Source of the DNA: Gnetum montanum
Taxonomy: Eukaryota > Streptophyta > Gnetopsida > Gnetales > Gnetaceae
Direction: 5' to 3'
NCBI GenBank assembly: GCA_015680685.1
Contig: MNCI01026944.1
Span: 196,703-260,702 of the forward strand
Length of the DNA: 64,000 bases
In this document: piece by piece, positions 43,701 to 55,696 of the stretch
How the letters are laid out: each line of letters begins with the position of its first letter
Position numbering within the stretch: the stretch's first letter is position 1
Notes under the pieces: generated by a model
Databases searched by the model: none
Seen by the model: only the letters and a program-made list of their open reading frames with translations
Told to the model about the DNA's origin: nothing
Translations under genes and position numbers: made by a program

Positions 43701-46700
43701 GTGCAGGGAGCAACAAAAACTATAAAATATTAAAAATAAAATAATAAAATAAGAAAAATTTTAAAAATATAAATTTAAAATTAAATAATAAAACCACCAC
43801 ACCCAAGTTAGGACTTAGGTAAAGATAGCCAAAATCAAAAATTCAAAAATGGGCTAGGAAACAATGGTTAAAAAAAAAGTTTCAATAACAACAATTTTCA
43901 AAAAATAGGAAGCATAAAAAAAGGAAAACATAAAGGATCTAAAGATAAAGGTTTTTTAAAAAAATAGGTTTCAAGATAGTATCAGAAAATGAAATAGTCA
44001 CAAGAAAATAAAAAAAAAAAGCTGATAAACAAAAGGTGGGTTCATGCCCTCCTTTTAATATGAAAAAGGTATTGATGCATAAATTTTGGTTGCACTAACA
44101 CTAGGGGGAAAACTCATTTGAGGAGACTATTACCTAGGGCACCTCCTGTATGGGTATGCAAACTCGAGAATAGTCTCAACTAGAGAGGGTTATGTGGCAT
44201 TCTGAAAATAGTAAAAAATGAGAATTTTAATTGGAATGAGTGTCTCAAATTTAAGAATACAAAATTTAACCAAAATAAGTTTTCCTTGCTTCCTAGCTAC
44301 TGCCACCATTCATCACCGGTCTATTGTAGATGCTACAGTAGCTAACACTACTTGTAGCCATCATATGAGGGAGAGAGAGAGAGAGAGAAGAGGCTCAATA
44401 AAGGGGCCTACTAACACATATCTGATGCATAGATAGAATGTGCCCCATTGCTAGCACAAGAGAGGAAAATTTGCCCTTATTTAGAGAACCCTACTACGGA
44501 TGCATTGCCCACCAAAAATAAAACAAAACTGTAGAAACTATGCTTGCAACTATTGCAATAGCATAGTAAAGAGAGAGAGAGAATGAGTTGCTAGATCCCA
44601 CTATCATGTGCTAGTAGATGCATTGCTATCTCTAGTTCTACATCTACCATCATCATAGGTTTTCCACAAAAAGGAAAAGGAAAATTGTTACCTCTTGGTT
44701 TTCTGTAAAGATTGTTGACCATCATCCATGTAGCTCTACGACTGCTGCTTCTTGGCGGTTCATTGCCATGAATAAAGAAAAAAGACTTCAAAACTTTCTT
44801 GTCATGTCCACCATCTATGTGCATTAGTTGTGCCATTGTCATCCCATGTAAAATAAGAGAAAAGAAAAAGAGAAAAATGTCATCCGCTAGTTTCTTAGCC
44901 CTTAGAGAGCCTCCCACCATTTGTGTGCCTCTCAATAAAGAGAGACACAACTGTTTGGGAAGAGAGCTTGATTTGTTAAGGAGGCCCTCTCTTTTCCTAC
45001 TCCTTCATGACACCGTCTTCATTCTTTGCTTTATAGCTACATGCTAGTGACATTTCACCCTCTCACACATAAGTCCACATTCCTGCATGTCGATCCACCT
45101 CCCCACATGTCAATTCATCTTTGGTCCACCTTACCACACGTCAATCCACCTTCCTACACATTAACATTACTTGGTAAAATGGTATATGGTTTTATACGAT
45201 AGATTTGTTGATCATGGCCCCATGCAATACCATGGGTGAGATTGGCCACAACACTTAGCCCCCAAATAACAAATTGCATGGAAGTGTAAGGGCCAATAAA
45301 TACTATGAAATCTTAAAAGGAAAATAATAAAATAAGAAAAAATTTTAAAAAATAAATTTAAAATTGAATAATAAAACCACTTCACCCAAGGTAGGACTTA
45401 GGTAAAGATCGTTAAAATTAGAAATTCAAAAATGGGATTGGGAAATAAGGGTTATAAAAAAAGGTTTGGGTAACAATTTTCAAGAAATAGGAAGCATAAA
45501 AGGTAAAAAATAAAGGGTGTAAAGACAAAGGTTTTAAAAATAAATAGGTTCCGAGATAGGACTGTAAAATGAAGCAACCACAAGAAAATGGTAATAGGAG
45601 CTAATAAACAAAAGGTAGGTTCATGCCCTCCTTCTGGCATCGAAAAGATGTTGATGCATGAATTTTTTTGCACTAACACTAGGAGGAAAACTCATCTGAG
45701 AATACTATTCCTTAGGGCACCTTCTGTATGGGTATAGAAACCTAGGAATAGTCTCAGCTAGAGAGGGCTACATGGCCTTTTGAAAATAGTAAAAAAATGA
45801 AAATTTTAATTGGAATGAGTGTCTCAAATTCAAGAATAAAAAAGGTAGCCAAAGTAAATTTTCCCTGATTCTTGGCTATTGCCACCATTTGCTGCTACTT
45901 TGTTGCAGATGCTGCTACAACCAACACTACCTATAATCACCAGATGATGGAAAGAGAGAGAAGAGGCTAGATAAAGGGTCCCATTAACACATCTTTAATG
46001 TATATATCGGATGTGCCCTATTGCTAACATGAGAGAGGAGAATTTTCCTTTATTTTAAGAACCTTACTATATATGAACTACTCACCAAAAATAGAATAAA
46101 ACTATAGAACATATGCAAGCAACTATTGATATCAACTACTGCAACACTACAGTAAAGAGAGAGAGAGAATGAGTCACTAGATCTCCCTATCATGTGTCAA
46201 TAGATGGGTTGTTGTCTCTAGTCCTACATCTACCACCATCACAATTCTACTACAAAAAGGGAAAAGAAAGTCACCACCTCTTGATTTGCTACTGAGATTG
46301 TTGACCATCATCCATGCAACTCTACTACTGCTGATTGTCATGGTCCATTGCTAAGAATAAATAAATAGGACTAAAGAACCTACTTACCACACTTGTCATC
46401 TGTATGTGTCAATTGTGCCATTGTCACCCTAAGAAAAGTAGGAGAAGAGAGAGAAAAAAAATGCCATTTGCAAGTTTCTTAGGCCCTAGAGACCCCCCAC
46501 CATCTACATGCCCCTCAATAGAGAGAGAGGCAGCTATTTGGGAAGAGAGCCTGATTTGTTAAGGAGGCCCTTGCTCCCCCTACCCCTTCTTAATGTCATC
46601 TTAATTTTTCACTTTATAGTTGCCTACTAGTGATGTTTCACCTTCTTACACATTAGTCCACATTCTCACACATCAATCTAGCTCCCTGCACATTAGTTCA

Positions 46701-49700
46701 CCTTCAATCCACCTTTCCACACATTGGTCCAACTTCCTACATGTTAACATTTCTTGCTGAAATGGTGTATGATTTTATAGGATAGTTTTGTTAATCATGG
46801 CCCCATGCGATAGCATGGGCGAGATTGGCCACAACACTTAGCCCCTAAATAACAAATTGCATGCAAGTGTAAGGAGCAAAAAAAAAAACTATGAAATCTT
46901 AAAAGGAAAATAATAAAATAAGAAAAATTTTAGAAAAATAAATTTAAAATTAAATAATAAAACCACCTCATCCAAGTTAGGAATCAGGTAAAGATCACCA
47001 AAATTAGAAATTTGAAAATGGGACTAGGAAATAAGGGTTACAAGGAAAAGGTTTCAGTAACAAAAATTTTCAAAAAATAGGAAGGATAAAAAAGGTAGAA
47101 AATAAAGGGTCTAAAGAAAAAGGTTTTTTTTAAAAAAAAAAATAGGTTCCAATGTAGGATCAAAAAATAAAATAGCCACAAGAAAATGGCAAGAAGAGTT
47201 GATAAACAAAAGGTAGGTTTATATCCTCCTTCTAACATGAAAAAGGTGTTGATGCATAAATTTTGGTTGCAGCAACACCAAGAAAAAAACTCATTTGAGG
47301 ATACTATTATCTAGGGAACCTCCCGCATGGGTATGGAAATCCAAGAATACTGTTAGCTGGAGAGGGCCACGTGGCTTTTTGAAATTAGTAAAAAAATAAG
47401 AATTTTAATTGGAATATGTTTCTTGAATTCATGAATACAAAAGGTAACCAAAATAAATTTTCTCTACTTCCTAGCTATGATCACCATTCGTTGTTGGTCT
47501 GATGCATATGCTACCACAACCAAGACTAATTGTAGCCACCAAATAAGGGAGAGGGAGAGAGAAGAGGCTAGATAAAGGAACCCACTGACACATCTCTAAT
47601 GCATATATAGAATATGCCCCATTTCTAGCATGAGAAAGGGAAATTTTCCCTTGTGTAGAGAACCTTGCTATAGATGCACTACCTATCAAAAATAGAATGA
47701 AACTATAGAACTTGCACTTGCACCTACTACTATCAACTACTGCAACACCATAGCAAAGAAAGAGAGAGAGAATGAGTTGCTAGATCCCGTTGTCATTTTT
47801 CGGTAGACACATTGCTATCTCATGTCCTACATCTACCATTGTCATGAGTTTGTCATGAAAATAAAAAAGAAAAATACTTCCTCTTGGTTTGCTGTTGAGA
47901 TTATTGACCATCATCCATGTAGCTTTGCCATTACTAACTATTGCTAGTCCATTTTCAAGAATAAAGAAATAGGACTATAGAACCTTCCTATGATGCCCAT
48001 ATTCTATGTGTGTCAACTGTGCCACTATTGTCCCAAGAAAAATAGGAGAAGATAGAGAGAGAGAGAGATGCCATCAAATGGTTTCCTAGCCTCTAGAAAC
48101 CCCCCCACCATCTACATGCCCCTTAATGGAGACATGGTTGTTTGGGATGAGAGCCCAATTTTTTAAGGAGGCCCTTGCTTCCCCCATCCCTTCTTAACGT
48201 CATCTTCACTCTCCACTTTATAGTTGCCTGCTAGCGATGTTTCACCTTCTTACACATCAATCCACCTTCCTGCACATTGATCCACCTCCCCACACCTTAG
48301 TTCACCTTTGGTCCACCTTCTTGCACATCGATCCACCTTCCTGCATATTAACATTGCTTGGTGAAATGGTATATGATTTTATAGGATAATTTTGTTAATC
48401 ATGGCCTTGTGTGATAGCATGAACAAGATTGGCCATAACACTTAGCCTCCAAAGAAAAAATTGCATGCAATTGCAAGGAGCAACAAAAACCATGAAATTT
48501 TAAAAGGAAAATAATCAAATAAGAAAAATTTAGAAAAATAAATTTAAAATTGTATAATAAAACTACCTCACCCAAGTTGGGACTTAGGTAAAGATTGTCA
48601 AAATCAAAAATTTGAAAATGGGATTAGGAAACAAGGGTTATAAAAAAAAGTTTCATTAACAATAATTTTCAAAAAATAGGAAGCATAAAAAGAAGGTAGA
48701 AAATAAAGGATCTAAAGACAAAAGTTTTTTTAAAAAATATATTCCAAGATAGAATTAAAAAGGTGTTGATGCGTAAATTTTGGTTACACTAACATTGGGG
48801 GGAAAACTCATATGAGGAGACTATTTCCTAGGGCATATCTTGTATGGGTACGAAAACCTAAGAATAGTCTCAGCTCTAGATGGCTATGTGGCCTTTTAAA
48901 AATAGTAAAAAAAATGAGAATTTTAATTGGAATGAGTGTCTCAAATTGAAGAATACAAAAGGTAACCAAAATAAATTTTCCTTGCTTCCTAGCTACTACC
49001 ACCATTTTCCACTAGTTTATTGTAGATGCTACCACTGCCAACACTACCTGTAGCTACTAGATAAGGGAGGGAGAGAGAGAAGAGGCTGGATAAAGAGGCT
49101 CATTGACATGTCTCTAATGCATAGATAGAACATGCCTCATTGCCAACATGAGAGAGAGAAATTTTCCCTTGTTTAAAGAAATTTTTTGTGGATGCACCAC
49201 CAATAAAAAATGGAACAAAACTATAGAATCCATGCCTACAATTTCTATTGATAACTACTAAAATGTTGTAGCAAAGAGAGAGAGAATGAGCCACTAGATC
49301 CCATTGTCACGTAATAGTAGACATGTTGCTATCTTTAGTCCTACATCTGCAACTATTACAAGTCTACTGCAAAAATAAAAAAAAATCGCTGCCTCTTGGT
49401 TTGCTATTGAGATTGTTAACCATTGTCCATGTAGCTCCACCACTACTGATTGTTAGTAATCTATTGCTAAGAATAAAGAAATACGAATGTAGAACCCACT
49501 TACCCTGCTTACCATCTAAGTGCATCAACTATGCCACTATGATTCCAAGAAAAAAATAGGAAGAGAGAGAGAGAGAGAGAAATTCCCTTATCTAGTTTCT
49601 TAGCCCCTAGAGACCCCATACTCATCTGGTTTGTTAGCCCCTAGAGACCCAATACTCATCTACATGCTCCTCAATGGAGAGAAACACAACTATTTAGGAA

Positions 49701-49992
49701 GAGAGCCTAATTTGTTAAGGAGACCCTCACTTCTCCTACCCATTCCTGACGTTGTCTTCATTCTCTACTTTATAGCCACCTACTAGTGATGTTTTATCTT
49801 CTCACATGTTAGTCCACTTTCCTACATGTCAATCCACCTCCCCACACATTGGTTCATATTTGGTCCGCCTTCTCACTTGTTGGTCCACCTTCTTGTATGT
49901 TGATATTACTTTGTAAAATAGTATATGATTTTATAGGACAATTTCGTTAATCATGGCCCCATGTGATAGCATGGGTAAGATTGGCCAATATA
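37780..49992 (-). mobile_element. Multimeric non-autonomous LTR element, 8 LTRs and 7 internals
   Basis: LTRs: 37780-38962, 39362-40493, 40898-42087, 42474-43670, 44070-45253, 45649-46836, 47247-48440, 48764-49992. On the plus strand they start TGTTGATGC and end GGCCACAACA or slight variants, with a 5-bp inverted end. Between them lie internal segments of about 0.32-0.41 kb. The whole block is bounded by one duplication, GGTAT (37775-37779 and 49993-49997). PBS and PPT positions show minus orientation. A TATAAAA lies near the U3 start (minus). No protein is encoded, and open frames are short and inconsistent between units. (GA)n runs vary from copy to copy. Confidence 0.85.
38963..48763 (-). 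repeat. Internal segments of the multimer with PBS and PPT
   Basis: Seven internals: 38963-39361, 40494-40897, 42088-42473, 43671-44069, 45254-45648, 46837-47246, 48441-48763. On the minus strand each starts, six bases after an LTR end, with a PBS such as TGGCACTAGAAGGAGGGC or TGGTGCTAGATGGACGAC, and ends in a PPT-like GGGGGCTAAG before the next LTR. The interior is AT-rich and non-coding. The 48441-48763 copy lacks about 80 bp including the PBS. Confidence 0.8.
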
Positions 49993-49997
49993 GGTAT

Positions 49998-50537
49998 CAA
50001 GCAAGATCAAAAAAAGAGGAAAATTTTGAATGTATAAGGAATAAATATGAATTGGAAAAAATTATCTTTTATTGCATTTCTATGTCATTATTGTTGTATT
50101 TCTTGCATGATCTATGCATGTATTGGATGTAATTTGATTTATTACAAGATACCAAAAGCATAATTTCATTTTCCTTTATTTTCAAGGATCGGTTTGAGGA
50201 TTATTTTTCTTAAAATCCTATTTGTAAGAAAGAAAGACTAGAAATCCTTGAAACAAGAATTTTTTCAAGGATTTGAAGATTGGAAGGGAAACTAGGGATA
50301 GAAGAGATTGGATAGCCCTCCAGAGTGGACTAGGTCTAAGCTAAACCACTATAAATATTGGTGTCTACCATTCATTTTTTTCTTAAATTTTATTTTGATC
50401 TTAGTTTAAATGTGGTTTACTCTAATTTATCTAAATCTTTTCAAAATCATTTTGGCTACTAGATTTAATTTTGTTTATGAAAATTTTATTGGGATACCTT
50501 ATTCACAGCCCCTCTAGGATGTGACATTTGATCGACA
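49998..50537 (+). repeat. Probable 5' LTR (partial) of the outer copia element
   Basis: Has a CTATAAATATT box near 50349 and ends in cccctctaggatgtgacatttgatcgaca, a typical copia LTR end, followed two bases later by a degenerate initiator-Met PBS. The left edge is not resolved; the multimer sits directly to the left and may have inserted in or near this LTR. Confidence 0.55.
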
Positions 50538-50538
50538 A

Positions 50539-50553
50539 TTAGTATTAGAGCTT
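50539..50553 (+). other. Primer-binding site of the outer copia element
   Basis: TTAGTATTAGAGCTTAG compared with the canonical TTGGTATCAGAGC: two changes (GG to AG and C to T), both transitions. This is the initiator tRNA-Met site of plant copia elements and sets plus orientation. Confidence 0.7.
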
Positions 50554-50605
50554 AGTCTTTTGAATATCAAATTAACCTCTATCAAGAGTCTGTGTTTGTT
50601 TTATC

Positions 50606-51095
50606 ATGTTCATTAAAGGTACATATTCTACTCACAAGCCATGTTTCTTTGATGGATCAAAATATAACTATTGGAAGATAAGGATGAGGTATTTCCTATG
50701 GTTCTTGGATTTTGATATTTGGTCTTTAGTTGAGCATTGTTATTTTGAAACCATGGAAACCTACACAACAATAAGTGGGAATTCTTACACAAGGTTCAAG
50801 AATATCAAAAGTTGGATAGATAAAGAAAAGAAGGCACATGTGGAAAATGCTATGATTGTGATACTTTCTATTATGCATTATGTTTAGAAGTACTTAATCA
50901 AGTTACCTATTACAAAGTTAGAAAGAAAATCTGGGATTAGTTAGATCTTTATATTGTGACTTAAATAAAAAATGTAATCTTTTTTTATTATGTTGTTCAA
51001 ATAAAAGGATTAACAAAAAAAAAAGCTAAGGAAAGCATGAACAATGAGGATAAATATGACTTACTTATCATTGCTCTCAATAAGCCTTAGATTAT
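50606..51095 (+). pseudogene. gag: gag of the outer copia element, 5' part
   Basis: MFIKGTYSTHKPCFFDGSKY, then YWKIRMRYFLWFLDFDIWSL, fits the start of copia Gag (F-D-G-x-N/K-Y-x-x-W-K-x-R-M). The frame is open for 93 codons, stops at 50885-50887, and decays through NNEDKYDLLIIALNKP to 51095, where the inner copia element begins. Confidence 0.8.
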
Positions 51096-52144
51096 TGTGG
51101 ATCATTGAAATTAGAAGGGGGTGGAGTGGGGGATGAATAAATTTTCCAAATTCAAATTCATTGGGAAAAAGCTCATACAAAAAATTTAATGTGGTTCCCC
51201 AACTTGGGTAGTCCACATTCAGAGGATAGTTTGTAAGCATAGCTTTGGACTTTGTTGCTCTGAAATGTGGTTTGAAGGTCCCAAGCTCTAAGCTCCACTA
51301 TGGAGTTATTTGACACTACAAATCCACTCAAGCTCGTAAGGTCCCAACAAGCTTAGAATGTGGTTTTCAAGATCCTGCAATCTTTATGATCTTGAGCTCC
51401 ACTCTAGAGTGTTATGGTGCTACACCAACACTTAATCCCGCAAGATCCCAACAAGATCAAGTAAGATGCCTTCTTGTAGGAAGCACATCAACCTCGTAGG
51501 GCAACAAGGAAGAACAACAATTATAAGGCATAAATGCAACTAAGTTTGTTGATCCTTGTACTTGAGGTACAACTCACTTTACAATAGATACAAGATAATG
51601 TAATGAGGAGTAACAATGATTATAATGATAGTCTAATGATTACACAATGATTGTACAAAAGCTTGCAGTCTTCTTATAGCCACTATGTATTCAAATTCAT
51701 CCGGGAACTCATGCAATAGCTAGCTAATAGTCATGAGAGATGCCTTCTTTATGGTTGAGATGTCTTTTTGCATCTAGCCTCCATTTTCAAAAGATGTCTT
51801 TGTCTCATGAAAGATGTCTTTCTATAATTGGCCTTCATTGTAGGAAGACACCTTTGTCTAGTGAAAGGAGTCTTTGTCTGATGAAAGAGGTCTACTAGTT
51901 TGTAGAGACATATTTTCCTATGCTACCGTTAATTCTACCAAGATTTCTACTATTTCTTGGAGATGTCTTTCTTCAAAATTTCTTTGCATTTGAATTCTTT
52001 ATTCCTTGTTCATATGCTTGATTTTTTTGCAAGCCTTCTTATCTTCATTCCACATTCTTATCCTACAAACATAACAACTTCACAACCACACAAATAACCT
52101 TGACTCTAGTTTTCTTAACATTTTGACACACCAAAAGGTCCACA
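51096..52144 (-). repeat. 3' LTR of the inner copia element (1049 bp)
   Basis: Plus-strand start TGTGGATCATTGAAATTAG and end ccaaaaggtccaca. It aligns with 55697-57346 apart from the 574-bp insertion there. Confidence 0.88.
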
Positions 52145-52165
52145 ATCTCCCCCTTTTTGGTGATG
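52145..52165 (-). other. Polypurine tract of the inner copia element
   Basis: On the minus strand CACCAAAAAGGGGGAGATT directly precedes the LTR start TGTGGACC. This is the standard PPT form in SIRE/Maximus-type copia elements. Confidence 0.8.
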
Positions 52166-54080
52166 TTCAAAAATTAAGAAAATGGATTACTAATCACATA
52201 AATAAAAAAGCATAATCATAACCAGACTCTCCCCATTTTTGGGTAGTAGAAAAAATCATAAAGCACATTAAGTGTATTGTAATATTTTAATGGAATGACC
52301 AAGATTATAAAAGCAACTGATTCCTTTATAGAGAAAACCAATATTATTTAATTGTAGTCATACCATTGTCATTAAGCCCAATCTCTATTAAAATAAATCT
52401 CCAAGTAACATAAAAATTTTTTGAAGAGATCCATATGGTTGGAAGGAATATTATTAATTATTTGCAACCTTTCAAAATAGAAATACAAGTACTTCTTACT
52501 TTAGGGAAATCCATACAAATAAGAGAGGCATAAGTTCTTAAAGGAAGATATTGACATAGAATGATAAAATATCATAAGCAGAGGAATCTAATGAAAAGAC
52601 ACAAACTTAAATATCAAATTTGTATGCTATCTTTAATTCATTAGATTTGGCCAAACATGATAAAAAAAATCTTTGCAATTAATATGTAAAAGAAAACAAA
52701 CTTAAATACCAAAGATCAAAGATTGATCATATAGAATCATCTTAAAACAATTATTGTCAAGGTTAAACACAATTTTCTAAGAGCTGGAAATATTAAATGA
52801 GATAGGAACTTTCCCTTTTTGAAAATCAATTTTTGAGGATTAAATAACCTATATTTTTGAATCAATAAACTCATAATGTAAACCAATATGACATGATTCT
52901 ATTAATACTTAACTCTTATGAAAGAAACATGAAGGTAATCATTTGGTAAGAAAGAAAGGATATGCTCGTAATAATTCTTGTGAAGATGGAAAAATACCAA
53001 ATCCAAAAACAAGTGAATGCCCAAAAATATCCAACAAGATTTTTTAACAGATGTTCAAATACTAACCAAAATATTTCAAAAGGTAAAATATTTGTAAGAT
53101 ATCTTAACCAATATTTAATTCTCCTTGTACCTTTGATGTTGTACCATGACCTTAGATGACATGAATCCTTGCTTATGTTGGAAAGTGATATTTTGTTGGT
53201 TGAGTGTCTTCTAAGAAGAAGTTCTTAAAGAATCCCCCTATAAAGGTGACCTCCAAGATGATAACAGATAATGAGGAGCAACCTTCCCCTACACATATGC
53301 AGCTCATCTTGGGCTTTAAGATCATTTTGTATTTGTCAAGGAAGTAAACATTGTAAATCACCAAAGCACTATAGCTACAAGTTAGCATTAGGATCATATG
53401 AATAGTATATTCCAGGTTGTGTCTACTTATGACTTATCACAACAAAATATCCAAAAGTTCATGAGCTTAAAAAAACATCATTACAGAAGTTGAGATAATA
53501 CAAGATTGCGAGGAAGACAAAAGCCAACTAAAAATATTACAAGAAAAAGGCCCAATGTAAATTAATGCAAGTGCTTCACTACATATTTTTATAAATCCAA
53601 TTACATCAAGCTCAAAAATAATATAAGAGATGCTCTAAACAATTATTCTAACACTTTTTGATCTAGGCACAACCAATTTTTTCACATAATATAGATTAAC
53701 TATTAAGTAAAGAGATGGAAGCTTACCTTAACTTACCTACTATGTTGCTAAAAGGTAATGGTGTTTAGGAGGCTAGAGATTGAGTTTTCTATTTTAAGGA
53801 TTCTCTTTTCAAAAAAACTTCTCCAATGTCCAAAGCTTGGAATCCTCTTATGAATTTGTTGCTGAGAGTATCTTAATACACTTGTTCTTGCCATTTAATT
53901 CTCCATTCTTTCATGGTTCCTCTAGTCTTTTTAGTTGACATATGATCTCCCTTATGATCTTGCACAAAATACTTTCTTGGTGCACTTTGATAAGACCAAG
54001 GAGTCCTATGATATGATTAATTATTTATATGATAATACTTGAGATTGTAATCCCATTGTTTATTCCCTAACTTGTAACTA
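52166..54080 (-). other. Degenerate internal DNA of the inner copia element
   Basis: I looked for integrase (HxxxxH..CxxC, D-D-E) and RT (YVDD) motifs on both strands and found none that is convincing. Short open frames at 52962-53159 (+) and 53173-53397 (-) have no recognisable domain. A deletion has probably removed most of pol. Confidence 0.5.
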
Positions 54081-54085
54081 TAATA

Positions 54086-55640
54086 TCACCTAATCCTAGT
54101 ATGGTAGTTTGAGAGATTAGGAAAATCAAACCTTTTAGGACCTTCTTGAAAAATGGGTGCCTCTTCTAATTTTAATGTATTGCCTTTTGCTTCTAGAAGA
54201 TCATTCAATTGTGATGGGCTTATAGAAGTTGATTGCTCTTGTGTGTAGCATCCCAGACCACTCTTGTGATACAGACTTCTTTCTTGTCTCAGTACCATTC
54301 GAAGGGATTCCTTTCCTTTTTTCAAAATTTCATATATTAATTTGATGTCTACTACTTCCACTTTGTTCTATTCTAAAGATGAGATTAGCTTTTCATTCTT
54401 ATCGCTTAGGTCTGAGAGTTATTTAGTAGGATCGAGAAATAGTCAAATTCAACAATGATATTTCCTAATCTTTAGACTTGAACTTTTTATTTAACTTAGT
54501 CTAAAGAATTTGAAATGACAAATGCTTATTGTATGAAAGGTCAAACCTTTCATCATTATTAAGATCATCATATGATGAATCAGCATGATCATCCATGAGG
54601 GACATGCAGATGAGATGTGATTTTTTTGCATCATCCTCTACTTCTTCCTCACTCTACTTCCCATCATCCCATCTTGTATAAAAGTCAATTTTCTTTAATT
54701 TGTTAGTGGATTTTTCCTTGGGCTGCAACCTGAAATTACTAGGACATTCAAAGGTCATATGGCCTCTTCCTTCACAAATCCAACATTCTATAGAAGAGAA
54801 GTCTAAGTTAGAATTCAAAATATTTTTACCTCTTTATTTACCTTTGAATTCACTAGAACATTGTTCAAATTTCCCCTTGTTTCATCTCATTATTAGTCAT
54901 TGTAGCTTTCTCATAAAAGAAAAATCTTATATTCATTGCCCTCATCATGCTCATTGAGCTCCTTCTCCTTAGAGGTATTCTTTAGAGCAATAGGTCTTTC
55001 TTGGATGGCTCCTTCACTTATGGGATTCATTTCATAGGTGATGAGAGCACTTTGAAGTTCTTCAAATTTTAGAGTTGATAAATCTCTAATTTCATTCATG
55101 GCTATGAACTTTGGTCTAAAATCTGGTTGAAGAGTTCTAATCATCGTAATGATCACATCACTTTCAGGTAGATCTTTACCTATACCTTTGATAGCTACAA
55201 TAATATCATGTACTCTAGAGAGGTAATATTTTATTTTCTATCCTTCTCTCATTTTAATCTTATCATATTCACTTTGCAAAACTAATAATTTTGATTGCTT
55301 AACAATAGAGGTTTCTTCATAAGTAGCTTCTAAAGTTTGCCAAATTTCTTTGGAAATTTTACATCTTGCTACTCTATTAAATTTAGATTTATTTAAAGCA
55401 TAGTACAAACAATTCTTTGCTCTTGAATCAAACATGAACTTATCTTTCTCCTCTTATGTCCATTTTTTTCAAGGCTTGATGATGCCAGTGGAGTTGTTGA
55501 TAGGCAAAGCATAGCCTTTAAGGATTAATGCCTAGACTTCAAATTCTATGGATTCAAAGAATCGTTGCATTCTAGCTTTCTAGTAGGAAAAGTTGAATCC
55601 ATCAAAAACATGGATGCGTTTGTATAATAATTTCCCTCCA
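54086..55640 (-). pseudogene. gag: gag of the inner copia element
   Basis: On the minus strand: HVFDGFNFSY and ARMQRFFESIEFEV (near 55600-55540), then the clear UBN2-type core DKFMFDSRAKNCLYYALNKS, ISKEIWQTLEATYEETS, IRTLQPDFRPKFIAMNEIRD and ELQSALITYEMN (55450-54990). An intact CCHC zinc knuckle CWICEGRGHMTFEC lies at 54785-54744. A further open stretch at 54361-54086 (KSGLGCY) fits the region after the knuckle in SIRE-like elements. TAG, TAA and TGA stops and shifts separate the pieces. Confidence 0.85.
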
Positions 55641-55680
55641 TTTTTCACTATTGAAGTTGATGATGATGATGAAGAGTACT

Positions 55681-55694
55681 AGGCTCTGATACCA
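55681..55694 (-). other. Primer-binding site of the inner copia element
   Basis: On the minus strand TGGTATCAGAGCCT lies two bases after the LTR end ...GATTCACA. It is a perfect copy of the initiator tRNA-Met site used by plant copia elements. Confidence 0.92.
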
Positions 55695-55696
55695 CT

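Noticed and set aside
38006-49559. Many 60-130 codon open frames within the multimer
   Set aside because: They are not conserved between units and change frame or stop from copy to copy, as expected for non-coding LTR DNA.
37780-49992. CRISPR-like or ordinary satellite interpretation of the 1.57 kb repeats
   Set aside because: Units have LTR ends, PBS, PPT and an outer target-site duplication, so an LTR-element origin is specific and sufficient.
53173-53397. 74-codon minus-strand frame as a possible RT remnant
   Set aside because: No RT motif can be matched; hydrophobic runs alone are not evidence.
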